Shown piece by piece: positions 1 to 9,554 of a DNA stretch of 60,121 nt. Each line of letters opens with the position of its first letter. Within the stretch, counting starts at the first letter, position 1. The position numbers and the translations under genes are program-made. The notes below the pieces were generated by a model. It was not told where the DNA came from, did no database searches, and was given only the letters and a program-made list of their open reading frames with translations. Origin of the DNA: Deltaproteobacteria bacterium (GTDB lineage Bacteria; Desulfobacterota; DSM-4660; Desulfatiglandales; Desulfatiglandaceae); the NCBI GenBank assembly GCA_029933075.1, contig JAOZOW010000007.1, forward strand, positions 1-60,121, read 5' to 3'.

Positions 1-352
1 CAATAAAAAAGCGGTTGGACTTTGAGGCCTCTGCAACTGGGCCACCCATCATTCGCTCTCCTTTTTCCATGAAAAATTACTGGTCTGCAAATGATCTCCT
101 ATCGATATGATGTCCTTCTTTTTTCGGCTTTTCCATTCACAGGGCATTAGGACGTTAAGTTCACCCATAAAAGGGTCAATTTGTTGACAGGTTACTTCGT
201 ATCGGCCCGCCACAAAAGTGAAAAAATATCCCATCTATTTAGAATCATGCGAAAAATTGATCCGACCGCACCTGGCATGCTTCGTGCAGAGATACTCAAA
301 CAGGCGAGAGTACATTTTCGAGCGGGACACCGGGAAAAGGGAGTGAACGACA
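1..352. other. Upstream region with no recognisable gene
   Basis: I see no convincing coding region or RNA gene here. Short open frames exist on both strands but lack family features. A TTGACA hexamer near 184 has no good -10 partner at 16-18 bases. The last bases carry the ribosome binding site (GGGAG) of the following kinase gene. Confidence 0.5.
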
Positions 353-2443
353 ATGATACTAAAACGGCTACTTGGTGAGATAATGGAAGAAATGGGATTC
401 GTCACCCGGGCCCAGCTTGAACGGGCCCTGAGAAGACAGCGTGGGATGTACGGTAAAGACCCATTGCCAGAAAACCTGTCACGTACACAGCTGGTCGCTG
501 AAGCCCGGCAGAGTGCGGACAGCACACCTTTGCTTGGTCAGATCCTGAGGGATATGGGATTTGTCACAGACAAACAGCTCGAGGAAGCGCTTAAGCTCCA
601 GGATCGAAGCATCGAGATCTACAGATCCCTTGATAGTGAGAAGCTGGGCAGGGCCATAGAGATTGGGTCTTTGATCAACTCCACATTGAACCTCGGGGAA
701 GTGCTCTCTATTATCATGAAAAACGTGAGAAGGGTAATCCACGCGGTAGGAAGCACTCTCATGCTCCTTGATGATGAAACGGGAGAGCTGGTATTCAGCG
801 TACCTACCGGGCCGAAGGCCGAAGGTCTCACGGACATGCGTCTTCCCCGAGATAAAGGGATCGCCGGGTGGGTTGCCCAACATGCATTACCAGCTCTTGT
901 TCCTGATGTGAGCAAGGATCCAAGATTTTATCCGGAGGTGGACAGGAGAAGCGGCCTGACCACAAAAACCGTCCTCTGCGTCCCCCTGAAAGCCAGAGGA
1001 AGACTGATAGGGGTCCTGGAAGTAATCAACAAGGTAGACGGCACTCCTTTCAACGAAGAGGATGCGCTACTGCTCAGCATATTCTCCTCACAGGCCGCAT
1101 TGGCAATCGAGAATGCTCGGCTGTACAGTGAACTTAAAGATCAACTGGAGAAGCAAAGGATGGCCGAGGAAGGAAAAAGGAAGCTGGAAGCGGAACTCAG
1201 GCAAGCCCAGAAAATGGAAGCCATTGGCACCCTTGCCGGGGGCATAGCACATGACTTCAACAATATCCTTTCTGCCATCTACGGCTATACCCAGCTTGCC
1301 CTGATCCAAGTGGAGGGACAGGAGGGGGCTAAAACCAAGCTCAATGAGGTATTGAAGGCATCCGACCGAGCCAAAGAGCTGGTTAAGCAGATCCTCACAT
1401 TCAGCAGACAAACCGAGCAGGAACTAAAGCCGCTGAATGTCACTACCGTAGTCAAAGAGGTCCTGAAATTCCTGAGGGCCTCCCTGCCCACCTCCGTGGA
1501 AATCCGGCAAGATATCCGGATCAATTCAGGTCTGGTACTCTCAGATCCCACGCAAATTCATCAGGTCCTTATGAATCTATGCACCAATGCGGTACAGGCG
1601 ATGAAGGAGGAGAAAGGCGTGCTGGAGGTCAACATTGAGGAAGTGGAACTCGATATTGAGGATGTTGCGGGTCAACCCGATCTTGTTCCTGGTCCTTACA
1701 TTAAATTGAGCGTAAAAGATACCGGCCACGGTATAGATCCTGCCAATATGGAGCGCATCTTTGATCCCTATTTCACCACTAAGAAAAAAGGTGAAGGGAC
1801 CGGTTTAGGGCTTTCGGTGGTGATGGGAATCGTCAAAAGCCATCACGGGATGATCAGAGTGGAAAGCAAGCCTGGCAAAGGAAGCGCTTTTGATATCTTT
1901 CTCCCCAAGATCCAAAATGCCGTTCCGGTAGAGACTGAGGAGAAAACACTTCTGCCCGTGGGCAATGAGTGTATTTTGATGGTTGACGATGAGGAAGTGC
2001 TGGCAAAAATGGGACAGGAAATGCTCGAGCATCTCGGTTATCGGGTGGTGGTTAGAACCAGCAGCATAGAGGCGCTCGAGGCGTTCCGCGCCAACCCTGA
2101 ACGCTTCGACCTTGTACTGACGGACAGGATCATGCCCCAGATGACCGGATTCAACCTTGCGGCTGAATTGAGGGAGATCCGGCCCGATATCCCTATCATC
2201 CTCTGCACGGGGTTCAGCGACACCAATGTGATGAAAAGCATAAAGGCGATGGGTATCAATGAAGTGATCATGAAGCCGGTCCTGCTGGACGATCTTGCAA
2301 GGACCATCAGGGAGGTCCTGGATGCAAACAACCAGGGAAGATCGGGCGATTCGATCTCAGTTGCCAGAGATCACAAAAAGACCCCGACCTCCTTTCAAAC
2401 ATCCAAGGCCATATCTGCCCAAAATATAGACTCTAATCCCTAA
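353..2443 (+). CDS. Hybrid sensor histidine kinase (tandem N-terminal repeat, GAF, HisKA, HATPase, receiver)
   Basis: Cytoplasmic hybrid two-component kinase of 696 residues with no membrane segment. The N-terminus has two copies of a short helical motif (about residues 7-30 and 60-84) built around LG-I-MGFVT-QLE-AL-Q, similar in style to the N-terminal segment of GspE/MshE-type ATPases. A GAF sensor domain (about 100-245) and a coiled linker follow. The HisKA box has phospho-acceptor His300 in GGIAHDFNN, then an ATPase domain with the N box NLCTNAVQA and G box GTGLGLS. A C-terminal receiver has Asp591 in LTDRIMPQMTG. The HDFNN-type kinase followed by a receiver is common in Deltaproteobacteria. 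GGGAG lies 9 bases before the ATG. No partner regulator is adjacent, so the signal is unknown. The 3' end overlaps convergent trmL by 4 bases. Confidence 0.93.
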   Translation: MILKRLLGEIMEEMGFVTRAQLERALRRQRGMYGKDPLPENLSRTQLVAEARQSADSTPLLGQILRDMGFVTDKQLEEALKLQDRSIEIYRSLDSEKLGRAIEIGSLINSTLNLGEVLSIIMKNVRRVIHAVGSTLMLLDDETGELVFSVPTGPKAEGLTDMRLPRDKGIAGWVAQHALPALVPDVSKDPRFYPEVDRRSGLTTKTVLCVPLKARGRLIGVLEVINKVDGTPFNEEDALLLSIFSSQAALAIENARLYSELKDQLEKQRMAEEGKRKLEAELRQAQKMEAIGTLAGGIAHDFNNILSAIYGYTQLALIQVEGQEGAKTKLNEVLKASDRAKELVKQILTFSRQTEQELKPLNVTTVVKEVLKFLRASLPTSVEIRQDIRINSGLVLSDPTQIHQVLMNLCTNAVQAMKEEKGVLEVNIEEVELDIEDVAGQPDLVPGPYIKLSVKDTGHGIDPANMERIFDPYFTTKKKGEGTGLGLSVVMGIVKSHHGMIRVESKPGKGSAFDIFLPKIQNAVPVETEEKTLLPVGNECILMVDDEEVLAKMGQEMLEHLGYRVVVRTSSIEALEAFRANPERFDLVLTDRIMPQMTGFNLAAELREIRPDIPIILCTGFSDTNVMKSIKAMGINEVIMKPVLLDDLARTIREVLDANNQGRSGDSISVARDHKKTPTSFQTSKAISAQNIDSNP

Positions 2444-2937
2444 AAGATGCCCATTTGGTGGAGGTAGTGATAGGTCACAATCCCCACGCTGGTAGAAAGG
2501 TTCAGGCTTCGAACCTTGCCCCAGATGGGGATTGCATAGCAGGGGAGACTATCGCGGATGCCCGGCGGAAGACCCCTGGTCTCCGGGCCAAAGAGGAGAA
2601 AATCGCCCCGCCTCACACGTGCTGCAGTATAAAGCTCGGAGGCATGGCGGCTAAACCCTATGATCCTTGCGTTCTTCTCTTTTTGCTCCAAAAGTGCTTC
2701 GTAATTCGTATGGTGACGTATATCCACCTCGGACCAGTAGTCCAGGCCAGCACGTCGTAGATGCCTGTCGTCCACCCTGAACCCCAGGGGATGTATCAGG
2801 TGAAGTCGGACCTCCGCCGCCGCGCACAGACGTGCAATATTCCCGGTATTCGCCGGAATTTCAGGCTCATAGAGAACCACATGGAGCGCAGGGGCGTTGA
2901 TAGTCCGATGCCTGATCTTTGTGATATCGCGTGTCAT
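2440..2937 (-). CDS. trmL: tRNA (cytidine/uridine(34)-2'-O)-methyltransferase, SPOUT family (TrmL)
   Basis: SPOUT-class 2'-O-methyltransferase expected to modify the wobble base of tRNA-Leu isoacceptors with SAM. The three family motifs are present: LYEPEIPANTGNIARLC near the N-terminus, LFGPETRGLP, and the knot motif LNLSTSVGIVTYHY close to the C-terminus. The frame is open to 2976, but the ATG at 2937 has an AAAAGG ribosome binding site 4 bases upstream and gives 165 residues, close to the usual 155-160. It is the last gene of a minus-strand run and ends tail-to-tail with the kinase gene. Confidence 0.92.
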   Translation of the reverse strand: MTRDITKIRHRTINAPALHVVLYEPEIPANTGNIARLCAAAEVRLHLIHPLGFRVDDRHLRRAGLDYWSEVDIRHHTNYEALLEQKEKNARIIGFSRHASELYTAARVRRGDFLLFGPETRGLPPGIRDSLPCYAIPIWGKVRSLNLSTSVGIVTYHYLHQMGIF

Positions 2938-2979
2938 GCAACCTTTTCGAAGACAGGCTGGGAGTCTCAGGTTCACCTT

Positions 2980-3201
2980 TCATTCGACAAAGGGTCTGAG
3001 TGCGCCACAGTCGGGGCATTGCCAGTTGACGCCGCTACAGGTAAACCCCCAGAGATTCTCCTCCATACACGCATTGCAAATCTGAAATCCGCAGGGGCAG
3101 GTCCAACAGTAAGGCTGGTGCTTTCCGCAGCAGCTACAGATATAAGTCTTTTTCCTGCGCTTTCTCCCCCCTGCGATCCGCTTGTCTTTTCCCGAACCCA
3201 T
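2980..3201 (-). CDS. Small cysteine-rich zinc-ribbon protein, function unknown
   Basis: A 73-residue protein with a basic N-terminus (about residues 5-18) followed by about ten cysteines, mostly in CxxC, CC or CxC pairs: CSCCGKH, CWTCPCG, CNAC, and a final CPDCG. This spacing suggests two zinc ribbons. No enzyme motif is visible. It lies 42 bases upstream of trmL and 46 bases downstream of the MBL-fold gene on the same strand, so it is probably co-transcribed. Cysteine density and position support a real gene; the function is not recognised. Nucleic-acid or protein binding is plausible but not shown. Confidence 0.7.
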   Translation of the reverse strand: MGSGKDKRIAGGRKRRKKTYICSCCGKHQPYCWTCPCGFQICNACMEENLWGFTCSGVNWQCPDCGALRPFVE

Positions 3202-3247
3202 TCCTATCCCGTTAGTGCGTCCTACGAGGTTTCACCAGGAAATTAGT

Positions 3248-4024
3248 TTAGACTTCAATCATCGGAATAGGCTCATCCTGCTCGCTTATGACGATTTTTA
3301 CCCTCTCCAGACTGCAGCAGCTGTGGAGGGCTTTCAATGCCGCACTGTAGGCCTTTTCGGGATGATTGTTTATTTTACTGAGGTGTGCAATGACCACGCA
3401 ATCCAGCCCTTCATGGTAAACGGAGCGGAGCAGCTCAGCACCTTGGATGTTTGAAAGGTGGCCCTCTGCCCCTTTGATTCTCCTTTTTATATCAAGAGGA
3501 TAGGGGCCATCTTCAAGCATCGCGGGGTCGTAGTTGAACTCCATAACCAGGGCCTGGCACTCCCTTAGGACATTCTCCACCAGATTGGTGCTTCGCCCGA
3601 GATCGGTTGCCAGCCCGATTCTCTTGTCGCCAGAAGAAATGACAAGTCCGAAAGGATCAGCAGCATCGTGGCATTTGGTAAAGGGGTGCACCGTGAGGCC
3701 GTTGATACTGAAAGGCTCACCATTCTGGATGATGACTGTTTGAGCCAGAGGGCCGAGGGTCTTGACCCCTTTTTCCAAAGTCCTCCGGTTGGTATAGATC
3801 GGCAGGCCAAAGCGCCTCGCCACAGGACCCGCTCCCTTGATATGGTCTGAGTGTTCGTGGGTAATAATGAGGGCATCCAGTCTCCCCGCCTCCACTCCAA
3901 CGGATTGAAGTCGTCTTTCGATCTCCCGGCAACTCAAGCCGGCATCCACAAGGATGCTCGCCGTCTCTGTTTCCACATAGCATGCATTTCCACCGCTGCC
4001 CGAGGCCAATACAGAAAATTTCAT
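3248..4024 (-). CDS. MBL-fold metallo-hydrolase, YycJ/WalJ-like
   Basis: Metallo-beta-lactamase-fold hydrolase of 258 residues. It begins MKFSVLASGSGGN, the typical N-terminus of the YycJ/WalJ and phosphodiesterase-like branch, and carries the dinuclear metal motif THEHSDH near residue 60, with further metal-binding His/Asp in the TKCHDAADPFG and TDLG segments and HLSKINNHPE near the C-terminus. Members are predicted nucleases or phosphodiesterases linked to DNA or cell-wall processes. The ATG at 4024 is preferred over the longer frame to 4051 because AAGGA lies 7 bases upstream. Substrate unknown. Confidence 0.88.
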   Translation of the reverse strand: MKFSVLASGSGGNACYVETETASILVDAGLSCREIERRLQSVGVEAGRLDALIITHEHSDHIKGAGPVARRFGLPIYTNRRTLEKGVKTLGPLAQTVIIQNGEPFSINGLTVHPFTKCHDAADPFGLVISSGDKRIGLATDLGRSTNLVENVLRECQALVMEFNYDPAMLEDGPYPLDIKRRIKGAEGHLSNIQGAELLRSVYHEGLDCVVIAHLSKINNHPEKAYSAALKALHSCCSLERVKIVISEQDEPIPMIEV

Positions 4025-4081
4025 TGAGATATCCTTGTTACGCGCTTGCAACAGTAATGAATCGGGCCTGCGGCCCGATTC

Positions 4082-4534
4082 TTAACTGATCCCCGTATGA
4101 CCGAACCCACCCTCTCCTCTGGACGTGGCATCGAGGTTTTCCACCTCTACAAGCTCAGCCCTGCAAACCCTGGAAATGATCATCTGTGCAATTCGGTCTC
4201 CCCTCCTTATTGTGAACGGCTCACTGCTCCAGTTGACCAGAATTACGCCGATCTCCCCCCTGTAATCCGAATCAACGGTGCCAGGGGAGTTCACCATCCC
4301 GATGCCATGGCGAAGGGCAAGGCCGCTCCTCGGTCGTATCTGTGCCTCATAGCCCGGCGGGATGGAAACGGCCAGACCCGTTGGCACAAATCTTATGTCA
4401 CCCGGGTTTATGACCAGCGTCTCATGGAGGCTTGCCCTGATATCCATACCTGATGAACCGTCCGATTCGTAACGCGGCAAAGGCAGATCATCATTGCCCG
4501 CAACACGCCTGACCTTAATCAATACCTTTTCCAC
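4082..4534 (-). CDS. dut: dUTP diphosphatase (dUTPase)
   Basis: Trimeric dUTPase, which hydrolyses dUTP to dUMP and pyrophosphate, feeding dTMP synthesis and keeping uracil out of DNA. All five motifs are visible in order: SGMDIRA, PRSGLALRHG, NSPGTVDSDYRGEIGV, RGDRIAQM, and the C-terminal P-loop-like arm RGEGGFGHTG. The GTG at 4534 gives 150 residues, the family norm, with GAGG 7 bases upstream; an ATG at 4549 is an alternative start. It lies in the same run as the M16 peptidase and pnp, as in other deltaproteobacteria. Confidence 0.95.
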   Translation of the reverse strand: MEKVLIKVRRVAGNDDLPLPRYESDGSSGMDIRASLHETLVINPGDIRFVPTGLAVSIPPGYEAQIRPRSGLALRHGIGMVNSPGTVDSDYRGEIGVILVNWSSEPFTIRRGDRIAQMIISRVCRAELVEVENLDATSRGEGGFGHTGIS

Positions 4535-4670
4535 ACCCAAACCTCGCATCCGACCTGACCCGTAACCCGCATGGTCCAAACCCCTTACCTTTCCAATTCT
4601 CTTCCGGACAAGTTGGGGATTTATAACGATTTAACAGAGGGGCCCTGGTTCGCACAGGAAATACAGGATT

Positions 4671-5939
4671 CTATGAGCTCTCCAGGTGCAAGCAACCCTT
4701 GTCGATCTCCTCTTCTCTGAGGGGGCCAAGGCTGGCAAGGGAAACCCTATCGTGCCGGAAGGTATCAATTGCCACATGAATCACATCATCCACCGTGACA
4801 CGCTCCAGATTGGAGACCAGCTCCTCGCAAGGGACATGTCGTCCAAAAACAAACTCGTTTTTGGCAAGGCGCATCATCCTGTTGTCTGCGCTTTCCGAGC
4901 CTAAGTAAATGCCTCCTATTAGGTGATCCCTTGCCGTGTCCAGTTCGGAATCCGACACCTCTCCCCTGTTGACCCTTTTAATCTCCTTCTGGATTATCTC
5001 CAACACAGGGTTCACATTTTTCCGATCAGTGGCCACATAAACGCCCAGAAGGCCGGTGTCCAGATAAGAGGTCATGAACGAGTAGACCGAATAAGCCAGA
5101 CCTCGCTTCTCCCTAATCTCCTGGAAGAGCCGAGAACTCATATTGCCGCCCAAAATGGTATTAAGTATGGCGGCTGCAAACCTCTTATCGTCTGATAATG
5201 AGGGTGCCTCTCCTCCTATGCAAAGATGCACCTGCTCCAAATCCTTGAACTGCGCTATAACTCCCGGAGTTGAGCGGGGAGCGGTCCGCCGGGAAGCGAC
5301 AGGCCCCTTGCTCAAGGGCTCGAACAACGGCTTAAAATAGGCGACCAAGCTGTCATGCTCGACGTTGCCTGCCGCCACGACTATAATTCTATCCGGGACA
5401 TAAAATCGGTGGATATACTGGAGAATGTCCTTCTGCTGGATGGCAGAGACCGTTTCATTGGTCCCCAGCACCGACATGCCGATGGGATGATTCATCCAGA
5501 ATTGTTGATTGAAAAGCACGTGGATATTGTCATCAGGGGTGTCCTCCACCATGCTGATCTCCTGGAGGATCACCTGCCGCTCAAGCTCCATGTCTTCGGG
5601 ATTGAAAGTGGAATTTAGAAAAATATCGGAAAGGATATCTTCCAGAATCGGGAGATGCTTTCCAAGCACCCTCCCATGGAAGCATGTATGCTCCTTGCCG
5701 GTGAAGGCATTCGAAAGCCCCCCGATCGCATCCAATTCCTTGGCGATCTGGAGGCTGGTCCTGGTGCGGGTCCCCTTGAATATCATATGCTCAAGGAAAT
5801 GGGAGATGCCATTTTCCGACCGATCTTCATCCCTGGATCCCGCATCCACCCAGATACCGAGGGAAACGGATTTCAGGTGATCCAGCTGTTCCGAGACAAG
5901 TCGCACTCCGTTGTCCAGGACGGTTTTACGATACATCAT
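4671..5939 (-). CDS. M16 family zinc metallopeptidase
   Basis: Insulinase/processing-peptidase type protease of 422 residues. The inverted zinc motif HFLEH (HxxEH) falls at about residues 47-51, with the downstream metal-binding glutamate in the ERQVILQEI helix; this is the catalytic-subunit pattern. The C-terminal half carries the second M16 domain with the RGLAYSVYSF segment. No signal peptide is seen, so it is predicted cytoplasmic. Tandem ATGs at 5939 and 5936 overlap the last codons of pnp, implying translational coupling. Genes of this family commonly follow pnp, as in Bacillus ymxG. The natural substrate is unknown. Confidence 0.9.
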   Translation of the reverse strand: MMYRKTVLDNGVRLVSEQLDHLKSVSLGIWVDAGSRDEDRSENGISHFLEHMIFKGTRTRTSLQIAKELDAIGGLSNAFTGKEHTCFHGRVLGKHLPILEDILSDIFLNSTFNPEDMELERQVILQEISMVEDTPDDNIHVLFNQQFWMNHPIGMSVLGTNETVSAIQQKDILQYIHRFYVPDRIIVVAAGNVEHDSLVAYFKPLFEPLSKGPVASRRTAPRSTPGVIAQFKDLEQVHLCIGGEAPSLSDDKRFAAAILNTILGGNMSSRLFQEIREKRGLAYSVYSFMTSYLDTGLLGVYVATDRKNVNPVLEIIQKEIKRVNRGEVSDSELDTARDHLIGGIYLGSESADNRMMRLAKNEFVFGRHVPCEELVSNLERVTVDDVIHVAIDTFRHDRVSLASLGPLREEEIDKGCLHLESS

Positions 5940-8025
5940 CAAGACTCTCGCCCAGTGCGGCCTTCCTGGAAAGTCGGATCTTTCCGTCATCGGCCACCTC
6001 AAGGACCTTTACCAGGACTTCATCGCCTTCCTTGAGGACGTCCGTAACCTTGTTGACCCTCTTCTGGTCAAGCTGAGATATATGAACCAGGCCATCCGTG
6101 CCCGGGAGAATTTCCACAAACGCACCAAAATCCATTACCTTGACCACCTTGCCCATATAGAGCTTTCCAACCTCGGCCTCCTGAAGCAGGTCATTGATCC
6201 TCTTGACCGCGGCTTCGGAAGTCTCCTTATCCGGCGATGCTATGGAAACCTTTCCTTCTTCATCCACATCAATGGTAGACCCGGTCTCTCTGCAGATCTC
6301 CCTGATGGTCCTGCCACCTGGCCCAATTAGTATCCTTACCTTCTCAGGCTTGATATAGAGGGTGGTGATCACAGGGGCGTATTGAGACACATGGGGCCGA
6401 GGCTTTGAAATAGCTTCATTCATTTTCTCAAGAATGATCAGCCTGGCCTCCCTTGCCTGCTCCAGGGCCCTCTGCATAACCTCGCCCGTGATATCCTCCA
6501 TTTTGATGTCCATCTGCAGGGCGGTAATGCCGTGGCGGGTGCCTGCCACCTTGAAATCCATGTCCCCGTAGTGGTCTTCATCTCCTATGATATCGGTGAG
6601 CACGGCAACACCCTCTCCGTCCGATACCAGTCCCATTGCAACCCCTGCCACCGCTTCTTTTATGGGCACCCCGGCATCCATCAGGGAAAGGGATCCGCCG
6701 CACACGCTGGCCATGGATGAGGAACCGTTGGATTCCAGGATCTCAGAGACGACCCTCACGCAGTACTCGAACTGTTCCTTGTCTGGCATGACGGGCATCA
6801 GGGCCCTTCTGGCCAGTGCCCCGTGCCCTATATCCCTCCTGCCTGGGCCTGTGAGTCTTTTCGCCTCACCCACGCTGTAAGGGGGAAAGTTGTAATGGAA
6901 AATGAACGATCGATACTGTTCTCCATAAATGGATTCCATCCGTTGCTCATCCTTTTCCGTGCCAAGAGTGGTAAGCACCATGGCCTGTGTCTCTCCCCTG
7001 GTAAAAAGGGCCGATCCATGCACCCGCGGCAGTATCCCTACCACACACTCAATGGGTCTGATATCGGTAAATGCTCGGCCATCAATCCTTTTTCCCTCTT
7101 CGAGGATCATTTGACGGACCATTTTCCTTTCCAGGTCATGAATGACATCGTTCACCTGCGATTCCATCCCTTCGCAGCTCTCCCCTAAGGCCTCCAGCAC
7201 CGCTTTTTTCGCTTCACTCCTCTTCTGCTGTCTCAACATCTTATCCGGTGTGACGATAACCTCTCTCAGCAGCGGCGTCGACAGCTCCAATACCTTGTCC
7301 TGGAGTCCTGAATCCATTACCGGGACCTTGACCTCTCTTTTCGGCCTGCCCATCTCCTGCCTCAGCTCCTCCTGGATGGCCAGCATGGGCTGTATGGCCT
7401 CATGGCCATAAAAAATGGCCTTGATCAAATCGGCTTCAAGAGCGAATCGGCCCCCTCCTTCCACCATCACGATCCCTGCCCGGTTGCCTGCCACGATAAT
7501 GTTGATATCGCTCTTTTCCTGTTCGCTCCGGGTAGGATTGGTCACAAACGTTCCATCAATACGCCCTACCCTTACGGCTGCAATGGGGCCTGAAAATGGG
7601 ATATCCGAGACTTCCAGTGCGACTGATGCACCAAGGATGGCCAAAACATCCGCTTCGTTCTCCTTGTCTGTGGACAAAACAGTGGCAATGACCTGGGTCT
7701 CATAAAAATAATTGTCCGGGAAAAGCGGCCTCAGAGGCCTGTCGATGAGACGCGCGGTCAGCGTCTCTTTCTCGCTCGGTCTCCCCATATCCCGGCGAAA
7801 ATAGTTGCCGGGGATACGTCCTCCCGCATAGGACATCTCCTGGTATTCCACTGTCAGGGGCAAAAAATCAATGCCCTCACGGACCTGGTCGGTGGAGACA
7901 GCTGTTACCAAAACAACCGTCTCCCCAAGGGTAACCACTGCAGAGCCACTTGCCTGCTTGGCAATCCGGCCCACCTCGATATTCACGGTCTTTCCATCAA
8001 TGTTGATTGCATAACTCTTAATCAT
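5926..8025 (-). CDS. pnp: Polyribonucleotide nucleotidyltransferase (PNPase)
   Basis: 3'-5' phosphorolytic exoribonuclease of 699 residues, full length for the family. It has two RNase PH-like domains (first about 1-210, second about 310-535 with the GETQAMVLTTLGT segment), a KH domain with the GxxG loop IGPGGRTIREI (about 550-610) and a C-terminal S1 domain (VVKVMDFGAFVEI and DGLVHISQL). GGAG lies 9 bases before the ATG. It sits downstream of rpsO as in most proteobacteria and overlaps the M16 peptidase by 14 bases. The upstream gap has a long hairpin that could serve in processing or autocontrol. Confidence 0.98.
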   Translation of the reverse strand: MIKSYAINIDGKTVNIEVGRIAKQASGSAVVTLGETVVLVTAVSTDQVREGIDFLPLTVEYQEMSYAGGRIPGNYFRRDMGRPSEKETLTARLIDRPLRPLFPDNYFYETQVIATVLSTDKENEADVLAILGASVALEVSDIPFSGPIAAVRVGRIDGTFVTNPTRSEQEKSDINIIVAGNRAGIVMVEGGGRFALEADLIKAIFYGHEAIQPMLAIQEELRQEMGRPKREVKVPVMDSGLQDKVLELSTPLLREVIVTPDKMLRQQKRSEAKKAVLEALGESCEGMESQVNDVIHDLERKMVRQMILEEGKRIDGRAFTDIRPIECVVGILPRVHGSALFTRGETQAMVLTTLGTEKDEQRMESIYGEQYRSFIFHYNFPPYSVGEAKRLTGPGRRDIGHGALARRALMPVMPDKEQFEYCVRVVSEILESNGSSSMASVCGGSLSLMDAGVPIKEAVAGVAMGLVSDGEGVAVLTDIIGDEDHYGDMDFKVAGTRHGITALQMDIKMEDITGEVMQRALEQAREARLIILEKMNEAISKPRPHVSQYAPVITTLYIKPEKVRILIGPGGRTIREICRETGSTIDVDEEGKVSIASPDKETSEAAVKRINDLLQEAEVGKLYMGKVVKVMDFGAFVEILPGTDGLVHISQLDQKRVNKVTDVLKEGDEVLVKVLEVADDGKIRLSRKAALGESLDDVS

Positions 8026-8064
8026 GTTCTTTCACTCCATTCCGTCCTGATCAAAAAAACCCTA

Positions 8065-8117
8065 CCGGTTTTCGATTCCAAATGGACGCAAATTCAAAAT
8101 AATCGTTTTAAAACCGG
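8065..8117 (-). promoter_or_regulatory. Long-range hairpin in the rpsO-pnp intergenic leader
   Basis: An 8-bp perfect inverted repeat (CCGGTTTT with AAAACCGG) encloses about 37 bases just upstream of pnp. In E. coli the equivalent leader is an RNase III site used for PNPase autoregulation. The resemblance here is positional only. The rest of the 219-base gap holds two short CCAGG/CCTGG hairpins and no gene. Confidence 0.35.
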
Positions 8118-8244
8118 CGGTTGACACTATCTATCCAGGCCTTTCCTGGAGAACCGATGCGCCTGAGTCCCAAACCCTTCCCCCCTGCCCCTCCCTCACT
8201 TGTAGGGGCCGGGGAGACGCCCTCTTACTCCAGGCATACCTGGA

Positions 8245-8514
8245 CTATCTCCGAATGCCTAACTCCTTTATCACCTGTCTATATCTTTCCACATCTTTCT
8301 TCTTGAGGTAGTTTAGAAGCCTCCTTCGCTGTCCCACAAGTTTCAGAAGACCTCTTCGCGAGTGGTGATCCTTTTTGTGCACCTTGAAATGGTCGGTCAG
8401 GTACTTAATTCGACTGCTGAGCAGGGCTATCTGCACCTCAGGCGAACCCGTATCTTTTTCGTTCAATTGAAAACGGCTGATAATCTCTTTCTTGACTTCC
8501 GGTGTTAGAACCAC
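8245..8514 (-). CDS. rpsO: 30S ribosomal protein S15
   Basis: Primary-binding small-subunit protein that contacts 16S rRNA helices 20-22. The 89-residue length equals the usual size. Recognisable segments are [15 protein letters not shown] near the N-terminus, [23 protein letters not shown] in the middle and the terminal KELGIRR. The start is a GTG at 8514 behind a strong AGGAGG run. It is in its conserved place between truB and pnp. Confidence 0.98.
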   Translation of the reverse strand: MVLTPEVKKEIISRFQLNEKDTGSPEVQIALLSSRIKYLTDHFKVHKKDHHSRRGLLKLVGQRRRLLNYLKKKDVERYRQVIKELGIRR

Positions 8515-8618
8515 TTCCTTCCTCCTCTGAATTATTATTAAAATTCTATTTGCTCCCTCTCACCTTCACACTCATCCCCGGGCAACAACAATGATACCCG
8601 CCCGGCATCGGAAATGAA

Positions 8619-9554
8619 TTATGAAAACACCCTTTCTATTTGGACCACACCCGGGCCCCCTCTTTTCTTCCCCCTGAGTTTGAGTATGGCCACAAGCTCG
8701 TCGTCGGCTACAAGCTTTACAAACCCTTCTCCATCATAATCATGCTCCGGCACTCCCCCCGCCACTTCCTCCCAGCAGGGTTGATATCCCTGTCTGACTC
8801 GTTTGGCAAGACCAGCGTCGATCTTGATCTCGGCCATATCCGGAAGGGCCGCCCTCAGCGGGATTATATTCCCTCCCAGGATGGAATGAGGCGACCTGCC
8901 GGTTATTTCCCCGGATGGAAGGGCGTCTTTTACCTCAAACGGACCACTGGACAGCCTCCTCAATGACCTGAGGTGCCCTCCTGTGCCGAGCTTCCTGCCC
9001 AGCTCCGATGCAATGCTCCTCACATAAGTCCCGCTTGAACATTTTAACTTAAAAGTGACGCGTGGTAGATCGACCGACAGGATCTCCAGAGAGTGCACCA
9101 TCACTTTTCTCTTTTTGAGCTGAGGGTTCAGCCCCTTTCGGGCCAGTCTGTAAGCCCGCACCCCCTGGTGCCTTACTGCTGAATACATTGGAGGTATTTG
9201 CTCGATCTGGCCCACGAATTGGGTGGCTTCCCGCTCAATCTTCTTTCGGCTAAGCTTCGGCACCGGTCTGACTGAGATCACTCTTCCGGTAGGGTCCAAG
9301 GTGTCAGTTTCAATGCCCAGCCTTATGGTGGCCAAGTACAGTTTGCTCGATTCCATAAGGAAAGGGGAAAGCTTTGTCCCCTGCCCCAGAAGGATAATCA
9401 ATAGGCCGGTTGCAAAGGGATCCAGCGTCCCTGCATGGCCCACTTTCTGTGTTCCGCCCCTCACCAGTGCGGACTTTACTTTCCTGACCACATCAAAAGA
9501 GGTCTCTCCCGCATCCTTGTCAATAAGAAGTATCCCATCGGCTGTCTGATTCAT
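8619..9554 (-). CDS. truB: tRNA pseudouridine(55) synthase TruB
   Basis: Makes pseudouridine 55 in the T-loop of elongator tRNAs. The catalytic aspartate lies in GHAGTLDPFATG, the PPMYSAVRHQGVRAYRLAR motif is present, and a PUA-like domain follows. The ATG at 9554 starts a canonical N-terminus (DGILLIDKDAGETSFD) and gives 311 residues. The longer frame to 9662 overlaps rbfA and looks unused. No clear ribosome binding site precedes 9554; a seven-codon frame behind GAGGAAAAT (ATG at 9575) ends in a TGA that overlaps this start as TGATG, so translation may be coupled. Confidence 0.95.
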   Translation of the reverse strand: MNQTADGILLIDKDAGETSFDVVRKVKSALVRGGTQKVGHAGTLDPFATGLLIILLGQGTKLSPFLMESSKLYLATIRLGIETDTLDPTGRVISVRPVPKLSRKKIEREATQFVGQIEQIPPMYSAVRHQGVRAYRLARKGLNPQLKKRKVMVHSLEILSVDLPRVTFKLKCSSGTYVRSIASELGRKLGTGGHLRSLRRLSSGPFEVKDALPSGEITGRSPHSILGGNIIPLRAALPDMAEIKIDAGLAKRVRQGYQPCWEEVAGGVPEHDYDGEGFVKLVADDELVAILKLRGKKRGGPGVVQIERVFS

